Source of the DNA: Spirochaeta sp. | GTDB lineage: Bacteria; Spirochaetota; Spirochaetia; DSM-27196; Alkalispirochaetaceae | Direction: 5' to 3' | DNA length: 7,289 bases | Assembly: GCA_007117185.1 (NCBI GenBank) | Contig: SKHA01000271.1 | Span: 1-7,289 of the forward strand | In this document: in pieces, positions 1-4,912 of the stretch | Numbering within the stretch: position 1 is the first letter of the stretch | How the letters are laid out: every line of letters starts with the position of its first letter | The notes under the pieces: generated by a model | The model's database searches: none | Seen by the model: the letters and a program-made list of their open reading frames with translations, nothing else | Told to the model about the DNA's origin: nothing | Translations under genes and position numbers: made by a program

Positions 1-1370
1 AAGATACCTCCACCCCCTCGCTGGTGCTGGACCCGCGGAAGTGTATCAACTGCGGGCGCTGCGTACTGGTGTGTCAGCAGCTGCAGGACGTGTGGGCGCT
101 GGAGTTTCTCGGCCGCGGTGACGGAACGCGGATGATGCCCGCTGCCGGAGCGTTGTTGAGCGAGAGCCCCTGTATCAAGTGCGGCCAGTGTTCTGCTCAC
201 TGCCCGGTTGGCGCGATCTACGAACGCGACGATACCCGGAAGCTGCTTGAAGCGATCCGCGACCCCCAGAAGCACGTGGCAGTACAGATCGCTCCGGCGG
301 TGCGTGTTGCTATCGGCGAAGCCTTCGATCTCCCTGCGGGAACGGTTACCACCGGCAAGATCTACGCGGCGCTGCGGCGTCTGGGCGTGGACGCCGTCTT
401 CGATACCAACTTCTCCGCGGACCTGACGATCATGGAAGAGGGGTCTGAACTGGTGGAACGTCTGACCAAGGGTACCGGCGTGCTTCCCCAGATCACCTCG
501 TGCTGTCCCAGCTGGGTGGACTACATGGAGAAGTACTACGATGACATGATTCCCCACTTCTCCACCGCCAAGTCCCCGATGATGATGCAGGGCGCGATCA
601 CCAAGACCTATTACGCCCAGAGCAAGGGGATCGACCGCAAGGATATGTACTCCGTGGCGATCATGCCCTGTACCGCCAAGAAGTACGAATGCACCCGGGA
701 CGAAAACATGTTCACCGCAGGCGATCCTGATGTGGACATCTCCCTGACCACCCGCGAACTGGCTCGCCTTCTGAAACAGAGCGGTATCGATTTTGTGAAC
801 CTCCCCGATGAGGAAGCAGATTCTCCCATCGGGGCGTACTCCGGGGCCGGAACGATCTTCGGCGCTACCGGGGGCGTGATGGAAGCGGCGCTGCGCACCG
901 CCCATTACCTGGTTACCGGCGAAGAGCACAAGGGTGTCACCTTCGAAGCGGTCCGGGGTATGGACGGTATTCGTGCCGCCGAAGTCCGGGTTGGCGACAC
1001 CAAGTTGAAGGTAGCCATTGCCCACGGTATCGCCAACGTCCGGGACCTGATGGACGAGATCCGCGAGGCCAGGAACGCCGGCAAAGAGCCGCCGTATCAC
1101 TTCATCGAGGTGATGGCGTGCCGCGGCGGATGTATCTCCGGCGGTGGTCAGCCCTACGCCACCAGCAGCGACGAGACCCGGGCGCAACGCATCGCCGGGA
1201 TCTACTCCGACGACAAGAAGAGTACCGTGCGGTGTTCCCACCAGAACCCGTACATCCAGAAGCTCTACAAGGAGTTCCTGGATGCGCCCAACAGCCACAA
1301 GGCGCACGAGTTGCTGCATACCAATTATAAGAGTCGGCCGTTGTATAAGGTGTCAGAGACGGCGGAATAG
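1..1370 (+). CDS. hydA: [FeFe]-hydrogenase catalytic subunit, 5'-truncated by window edge
   Basis: Catalytic subunit of a cytoplasmic group A (HndD/HydA-like) [FeFe]-hydrogenase, which interconverts protons plus electrons and H2. Numbering from the GTG at 24, two [4Fe-4S] motifs are present: C7-x2-C10-x2-C13-x3-C17 and C50-x2-C53-x2-C56-x3-C60. All three H-cluster signatures follow: TSCCPSW with C160 (proton-transfer Cys in the family) and C161, MPCTAKKYE with C216, and EVMACRGGCISGGGQP with C366 and C370. The C-terminal small-subunit-like region (HELLHTNYKSRPLY) is complete. The frame stays open leftward past the GTG at 24 to base 3 (DTSTPSL...), and clostridial CpI has about 140 residues before this point. 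The true start, with the usual [2Fe-2S] and His-ligated [4Fe-4S] domains, is therefore probably off the window, and 24 is internal. A bifurcating or NAD(P)-linked multi-subunit enzyme is plausible, but no partner subunit is visible. Assignment to [FeFe]-hydrogenase is near certain. Confidence 0.96.
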   Translation, partial: DTSTPSLVLDPRKCINCGRCVLVCQQLQDVWALEFLGRGDGTRMMPAAGALLSESPCIKCGQCSAHCPVGAIYERDDTRKLLEAIRDPQKHVAVQIAPAVRVAIGEAFDLPAGTVTTGKIYAALRRLGVDAVFDTNFSADLTIMEEGSELVERLTKGTGVLPQITSCCPSWVDYMEKYYDDMIPHFSTAKSPMMMQGAITKTYYAQSKGIDRKDMYSVAIMPCTAKKYECTRDENMFTAGDPDVDISLTTRELARLLKQSGIDFVNLPDEEADSPIGAYSGAGTIFGATGGVMEAALRTAHYLVTGEEHKGVTFEAVRGMDGIRAAEVRVGDTKLKVAIAHGIANVRDLMDEIREARNAGKEPPYHFIEVMACRGGCISGGGQPYATSSDETRAQRIAGIYSDDKKSTVRCSHQNPYIQKLYKEFLDAPNSHKAHELLHTNYKSRPLYKVSETAE

Positions 1371-1397
1371 CGCGCACCGACATCGTTTGGATTTTCA

Positions 1398-1426
1398 GGC
1401 GGCCCCGCAGCGGGGCCGCCTTTTTT
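1398..1426 (+). terminator. Rho-independent terminator after the hydrogenase gene
   Basis: A perfect 9-bp GC-only stem (ggcggcccc at 1398-1406 and ggggccgcc at 1412-1420) closes a 5-base loop and is followed directly by six T (1421-1426). It sits 27 bases after the hydrogenase stop codon. This is a classic intrinsic terminator and should separate the hydrogenase unit from the next gene. The arms are symmetrical, but the T run lies only on the + side, so it serves the + strand. Confidence 0.93.
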
Positions 1427-1486
1427 CGGCCTGGGTCTGCCCCCGCCGGGACTTCAGGGTTGTATCAGTTCCTGGCAGGATCCCCT

Positions 1487-1511
1487 GCGGGGTAGTATCA
1501 TGACGGGATGA
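1487..1511 (+). promoter_or_regulatory. Weak translation start region with a 3-codon mini-ORF overlapping the next start
   Basis: The oxidoreductase ATG at 1508 has no convincing Shine-Dalgarno sequence at normal distance. The G-rich run gcgggg (1487-1492) is 15 bases away from it, but only 7 bases from another ATG at 1500. That ATG opens ATG-ACG-GGA-TGA, whose stop overlaps the 1508 start as ATGA. A TAGTAT box at 1493-1498 could instead be a -10 element giving a nearly leaderless mRNA, although no good -35 is seen. Both readings are inference. Confidence 0.25.
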
Positions 1512-2815
1512 AAAAGCTGAAATTGGTGGCTCTGGGGTGCGGCGCCCGAACCCGAACGTACGTCTCCCTGGCGCGGCAGCATCTGCCGGACCATTTCGAT
1601 GTGGTAGCTGCAGCAGACCCCCGCCCCGAGCGGGTGAGGCAGGTCCGTGCGTGCGCCCACGATCCGAAGGGATTTCTCTCGTTCGGAGACTACCGGGACC
1701 TTCTTGCCCGGGAAAAGCTCGGTGAGATCGCGATCATCGGTACCCAGGACGCGGACCACCTTGAACCGGCTCTGGCGGCGATGGAGAAGGGGTACGACCT
1801 GTTGCTGGAAAAACCCGTTGCCACCACTGCTCAGGACGTACTGACGGTGGCTGCCGCAGCCCGGAGGCTGGGTCGTCGGGTGATGGTCTGCCACGTCCTG
1901 CGGTTCGCCCCGTTGTACCAGGCGGTCAAAGCGGTGGTGGAATCCGGTGAGCTCGGGGAGATCCGCACGGTCAACGCCACCGAGGGAGTGGGGCCGTGGC
2001 ACTTTGCCCACTCCTACGTCAGAGGCCACTGGAATGACAGCAATCGCGCCTCGCCGCTCATCCTGGCCAAGAGTTGCCACGACCTTGATATCCTCTCCTG
2101 GCTCATGGGCGACGAATGCGTCTCTGTCTCCAGCGTGGGTGACCTGAGCCATTTCCGCAGCGCAAACTTCCCCGCCGGCGCCCCGGGGCGCTGCACCGAC
2201 GGGTGCCCTCACGCAGCGACCTGCCACTACAACGCCGAACACTACCTTGACCGTGAACGGCGCTGGCTGTCTCTGGTATGGAGCGGCGATACCGACGTTG
2301 CCACCGCCGGCGAGGAGGAGATCAGGCGATGGCTGGCCCTCTCCCCCTGGGGTCGCTGCGCGTATCAGTGCGACAACAACCAGCCGGACCACCAGACGGC
2401 GCAGTTCCAGTTTGCCCGGGGTCAGACTGCCACCTTTACCGTTACCGCGTTTGCCAGCGGGCGCACCCTGGAGATCTACGGAACCCGGGGAATGCTTCGT
2501 GCCGGGACGAATGTGGAGGTGGTGGATCACGCCACCGGTCGCAGCAGGGTGATCCAGACCGCCTCTGACGCGGTCACCGCCGAAGGGTACGACGAACACG
2601 GCGGTGGTGACTTCGGGCTGGTGAGTAACCTCTACGATCAGATGACCGGTGCGGATCCCGGAGCGATGACTACCGGGATTGACCGGGCGGTGCCCAGCCA
2701 CCTCATGGCGTTCGCCGCGGAGGAGTCACGCACGAGCGGACAGACTGTTCTGATGAGCCAGTTCTTCATCGGCACCATTCCGTCGACTACCGCTCCTTCA
2801 TCAGATCCGGTATAG
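1508..2815 (+). CDS. Gfo/Idh/MocA-family NAD(P)-dependent oxidoreductase with Cys-rich motif
   Basis: 435-residue cytoplasmic dehydrogenase of the Gfo/Idh/MocA fold; family members oxidise or reduce sugars, inositols and related polyols with NAD(P). The N-terminal Rossmann domain starts at KLKLVALGCGAR. Its nucleotide loop keeps G10 and G12, but the usual third position is T15. The family EKP motif is E101-K102-P103 (LLLEKPVAT). The C-terminal domain carries the catalytic-type motif K188-S-C-H191-D-L-D194. A Cys-rich segment follows: C229-x3-C233-x5-C239, then C284-x3-C288 in GRCAYQCDNN. From memory, a similar cysteine pattern recurs in one subgroup of this family; its role is unknown to me and might be metal binding. 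ATG 1508 is chosen because the Rossmann strand begins at once and an in-frame TAG lies at 1493. It follows the hydrogenase terminator and sits 33 bases before the regulator gene. Substrate cannot be inferred. Confidence 0.9.
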   Translation: MKKLKLVALGCGARTRTYVSLARQHLPDHFDVVAAADPRPERVRQVRACAHDPKGFLSFGDYRDLLAREKLGEIAIIGTQDADHLEPALAAMEKGYDLLLEKPVATTAQDVLTVAAAARRLGRRVMVCHVLRFAPLYQAVKAVVESGELGEIRTVNATEGVGPWHFAHSYVRGHWNDSNRASPLILAKSCHDLDILSWLMGDECVSVSSVGDLSHFRSANFPAGAPGRCTDGCPHAATCHYNAEHYLDRERRWLSLVWSGDTDVATAGEEEIRRWLALSPWGRCAYQCDNNQPDHQTAQFQFARGQTATFTVTAFASGRTLEIYGTRGMLRAGTNVEVVDHATGRSRVIQTASDAVTAEGYDEHGGGDFGLVSNLYDQMTGADPGAMTTGIDRAVPSHLMAFAAEESRTSGQTVLMSQFFIGTIPSTTAPSSDPV

Positions 2816-2838
2816 TTGCCCCACGTCACATCTTCCCC

Positions 2839-2842
2839 GGAG
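2839..2842 (+). promoter_or_regulatory. Ribosome binding site fixing the regulator start at 2849
   Basis: GGAG followed by a 6-base spacer precedes ATG 2849. A TTG at 2816, directly after the upstream TAG, is in frame and would add 11 residues (PHVTSSPETP-like, polar), but it has no Shine-Dalgarno sequence of its own. The ATG is the better start and leaves the first membrane helix right at the N-terminus. Confidence 0.7.
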
Positions 2843-2848
2843 ACGCCG

Positions 2849-3820
2849 ATGCAGCATGTCCTGATCTTCTTCTACATTCTCTTCTTCGCCACCGGGTTCA
2901 TGGGAATCGCCGCGCTGACTCTCCTGAAGATGAAGGTGCAGAGCCGGCTTCTGGGGCCCCTCGTTGTCTTTCAGTCGATTTTTCTGGTGGGTATGGGGCT
3001 CATTGTGGTGTACTTCTACCTTGACGGTCTTCCCGGGAGCATCCCGTCCAGCGTTGTGGTGGTTCTCCGGGTGGTGCTGGCGCTGCTCAACTCTGCCGTG
3101 TGGGTTACCGGAGGGGTGCTGGTACACCGAATGGTACCGCCCCGCAAGCGGCCCCGCAGGTGGCGGGATTTTCGCCCTACGACGATGCAGGTTCTCGCGT
3201 CGCTGGTTGTTCTGTGGACCCTTGCCAACGCCGCGCTGATTGTGGTGCTTGGGCACGACGCAGCGGGCGGCACGGCGCAGGTGGCGGATGATCGCTTTGG
3301 AATGGCCCAACTGTGGGCACTTGCCGGGCACATCTTTGTGGGGCTTGCTCTTGCCAAATTCGGGCTCACTGCACGTGGTCCCATCAATCCGACGGAACCC
3401 GATGCGATCTCGCCGCTGCTCCGGGCGTACGGGCTGTGGGCGCTGATTTCTGCACCTGTGGGGCTCATCGAGTTTGCCGTGGAAAGCGCCCGTTTACCCT
3501 GGTTGCCGACGATCTCGCTGGACTTCCTGCTCTATCTTTCCCTCAACCTGGTGTCCATGAGCGCTGCGATCCGGCTGTTCAAACCGGGTGAGTCCGGCTC
3601 GCCGATGATGTACTCGGTATCCGCTGAGCAGCGGCGGATGCTCAACCTCTCAGCACGGGAAGCGGAGATCGCGGTGCTGATTGCCCGGGGCATGGCCAAC
3701 AAGCAGATCGCCGCGGAGCTGAGCATTTCTCCCGCAACGGTGCGCACTCACATCTATAACCTGTACCGAAAGGTGGGAGCGGGCAGCCGGGTGGAGCTCC
3801 TGAACAAGCTCCGGGGCTGA
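2849..3820 (+). CDS. Seven-helix membrane protein with C-terminal LuxR-type HTH
   Basis: 323-residue putative membrane-bound transcriptional regulator. Hydrophobic helices are visible at about residues 4-26, 35-57, 68-92, 112-134, 152-173, 189-211 and 221-243. Basic loops after helix 1 (KMKVQSR) and helix 3 (PRKRPRRWR) suggest an outside N-terminus, which places the C-terminus in the cytoplasm. Residues 267-323 form a LuxR/GerE HTH: LSAREAEIAVLIARG, then NKQIAAEL, then the recognition-helix region SPATVRTHIYNLYRKVG. There is no receiver domain or autoinducer domain, so the seven-helix part is presumably the sensor. Such one-component 7TM-LuxR proteins have, as far as I recall, little functional characterisation. 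It lies 33 bases after the oxidoreductase (probably co-transcribed) and 123 bases before the envelope module, which it may regulate. The domain calls are solid; signal and targets are unknown. Confidence 0.85.
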   Translation: MQHVLIFFYILFFATGFMGIAALTLLKMKVQSRLLGPLVVFQSIFLVGMGLIVVYFYLDGLPGSIPSSVVVVLRVVLALLNSAVWVTGGVLVHRMVPPRKRPRRWRDFRPTTMQVLASLVVLWTLANAALIVVLGHDAAGGTAQVADDRFGMAQLWALAGHIFVGLALAKFGLTARGPINPTEPDAISPLLRAYGLWALISAPVGLIEFAVESARLPWLPTISLDFLLYLSLNLVSMSAAIRLFKPGESGSPMMYSVSAEQRRMLNLSAREAEIAVLIARGMANKQIAAELSISPATVRTHIYNLYRKVGAGSRVELLNKLRG

Positions 3821-3894
3821 ATTCCGCCTCACTACGACGAAGATCCTAGCCCTTTCGGGGCAAAACACGACGTTTGTTCGATATGACCTCTCCG

Positions 3895-3924
3895 GTTGTG
3901 AGTCTACCCTTTGACCATCACAAC
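3895..3924 (+). repeat. 7-bp inverted repeat GTTGTGA / TCACAAC, possible operator
   Basis: GTTGTGA at 3895-3901 is exactly reverse-complemented by TCACAAC at 3918-3924 with a 16-base spacer. The half-sites are offset by 23 bases, about two helical turns, as expected for two dimer contacts on one DNA face. It lies 20 bases upstream of the start codon at 3944. It could be an operator or a weak mRNA hairpin. A 7-bp match in a gap this size is also possible by chance. Confidence 0.3.
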
Positions 3925-3933
3925 AGCATCCGT

Positions 3934-3939
3934 GGAGGA
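3934..3939 (+). promoter_or_regulatory. Strong ribosome binding site for the secreted protein
   Basis: GGAGGA lies 4 bases before ATG 3944. It decides the start: an in-frame TTG at 3911 would add 11 polar residues in front of the signal peptide and has no comparable Shine-Dalgarno sequence. Confidence 0.75.
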
Positions 3940-3943
3940 ATCG

Positions 3944-4912
3944 ATGAATCGCACTGCACCATGTTTTCTGGCGACGCTGCTCACAGCGTTGTTTTTGTTC
4001 CGGGCCGGTACCGTATTGCCCGCCGACCCGGGATCAGGGGGCCAGATCATTCCCCTGGCACAATATCAGCAACTCTCACTTGAGTCACAGACCGTTCACT
4101 CGTCGACGGCAGGAGTGGTTATGGTCGGCGAGGGTCTGCTTCTGGTTGGCGTATACAGTCGCCATGTATTCGGGCAGAACCTGTTGTTCAATTACCCCGA
4201 CACCTACCACTCTATCGAACTTGTCGCTGACGGGGAGCGCGCTCGCCATCGATATCTGACGGTCTTCAAGAGTGAGTCGGATCGCCCGGTAGCCGGGGGG
4301 CTGAGTACCGTTCAGGCGGCCGGGGTCTACGGGTACGAGGTTGTACAGCAACCGCGTTTCTCGCTGGTCCTGGGAGGCGGGCTGGCGTTGGGTGACTTCG
4401 GTATCGAAACGGCATCAGGGGATTCCTGGCCGGTGATTCCTGTTCCCCTGATCCGGGCCAGGTGGGAGTCGCGGTTGCTGAACGCGGAGCTGGACTTCAT
4501 CACCGGACCCAACCTGAATATCACCCTGGCGCCACAGAGCCGCCTGCACGCTACCGTGGATACGCGGATTGACCAGCTGCGGGACGAACGCGACCTGATC
4601 TTTGAGGGAGCGCTGGTCTACCGGCTCTTCTCTCAGGATCACCCGTTGGGAGACCTGGCGAGTGTGGTGGTGGGACTCCGCAACGACGCCTACGAGTTTT
4701 CCCGGCAAGGACAGGGGGAGTCCCTGGAGCTGCATTCCTACACCCTCTTCGGCACCATCGACCTGACCCTGCTGACCCTCTCCGCAGGGTACGCGTTCGA
4801 CTCTCGAATCAGGTACCGGGAGAGCATTGCCGAGTCTGCGGGTAACGGCTGGTTCTTCTCGGTGAGTGCGCTCTTTCCCTTCGGAACACGTCGCGAGGGG
4901 GCGCAACAATGA
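3944..4912 (+). CDS. Secreted, putative outer-membrane beta-barrel protein of unknown function
   Basis: 322 residues, no family recognised. The N-terminus looks like a Sec signal peptide: MNRT, a hydrophobic core at about 8-19 (FLATLLTALFLF), then AGTVLPA with possible cleavage near residue 27. There is no lipobox cysteine after the core (the only early Cys is C7). The mature part lacks hydrophobic helices and shows alternating polar/apolar stretches typical of transmembrane beta-strands: FSLVLGGGLALGDFGIE (139-155), LLNAELDFITG (178-188), LIFEGALVYRLFS (218-230), ASVVVGLRNDAYEFS (239-253), SYTLFGTIDLTLLTLSAGYAF (265-285) and GWFFSVSALFPF (302-313). The final strand ends in aromatic residues, followed by a short polar tail. 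The stop overlaps the permease start as ATGA, so the two are translationally coupled. It is probably the outer-membrane component of the permease system. A periplasmic beta-rich protein is the alternative. Confidence 0.7.
   Translation: MNRTAPCFLATLLTALFLFRAGTVLPADPGSGGQIIPLAQYQQLSLESQTVHSSTAGVVMVGEGLLLVGVYSRHVFGQNLLFNYPDTYHSIELVADGERARHRYLTVFKSESDRPVAGGLSTVQAAGVYGYEVVQQPRFSLVLGGGLALGDFGIETASGDSWPVIPVPLIRARWESRLLNAELDFITGPNLNITLAPQSRLHATVDTRIDQLRDERDLIFEGALVYRLFSQDHPLGDLASVVVGLRNDAYEFSRQGQGESLELHSYTLFGTIDLTLLTLSAGYAFDSRIRYRESIAESAGNGWFFSVSALFPFGTRREGAQQ
4895..4901 (+). promoter_or_regulatory. Ribosome binding site for the permease gene
   Basis: GAGGGGG lies inside the end of the upstream gene, 7 bases before ATG 4909. 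It supports ATG 4909 over the two nearby in-frame ATGs at 4912 and 4918. Together with the ATGA overlap it suggests coupled translation. Confidence 0.6.

Larger units (their letters stand above)
3821..3943 (+). other. Intergenic leader before the envelope module
   Basis: This 123-base gap is the second longest in the window and the natural place for the promoter of the downstream genes. I find no convincing -35/-10 pair and no good terminator for the regulator gene. The only stem near its end is a 4-bp gccc/gggc around 3850-3861 without a T run. The region holds a 7-bp inverted repeat (3895-3901 with 3918-3924) and a strong Shine-Dalgarno sequence at its end. Transcription may therefore read through from the regulator gene or start here. 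Confidence 0.4.

Noticed and set aside
1113..1133. Arg in the hydrogenase L3 motif (MACRGGC rather than MACPGGC or MACHGGC) as a damaged active site
   Set aside because: This position varies among functional [FeFe]-hydrogenases (P, H or R), and both H-cluster cysteines are intact, so it is not a defect.
1460..1498. TTGTAT ... TAGTAT as a promoter for the oxidoreductase
   Set aside because: The spacer is 27 bases, far beyond the usual 16-18, and no better -35 lies at the right distance from TAGTAT.
1454..2701. Long open frame on the - strand (about 415 codons) opposite the oxidoreductase gene
   Set aside because: It is a shadow of GC-rich coding sequence. The + strand frame carries clear Gfo/Idh/MocA motifs, while the antisense translation shows no recognisable domain.
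2801..3331. Open frame on the - strand opposite the membrane regulator
   Set aside because: Low-complexity His/Arg-rich translation antisense to hydrophobic helices; a codon-bias artefact.
3850..3861. Terminator after the membrane regulator (gccc/gggc stem)
   Set aside because: Only 4 bp of stem with no T run following; too weak to call.
3911..3916. TTGACC as a -35 box
   Set aside because: A matching -10 would fall on the GGAGGA ribosome binding site at 3934-3939, which has no -10 character.
3895..3924. CRP/FNR-type binding site, because the arms contain TGTGA and TCACA
   Set aside because: The CRP consensus has a 6-base spacer between TGTGA and TCACA; here it is 16, so a standard CRP dimer would not fit.
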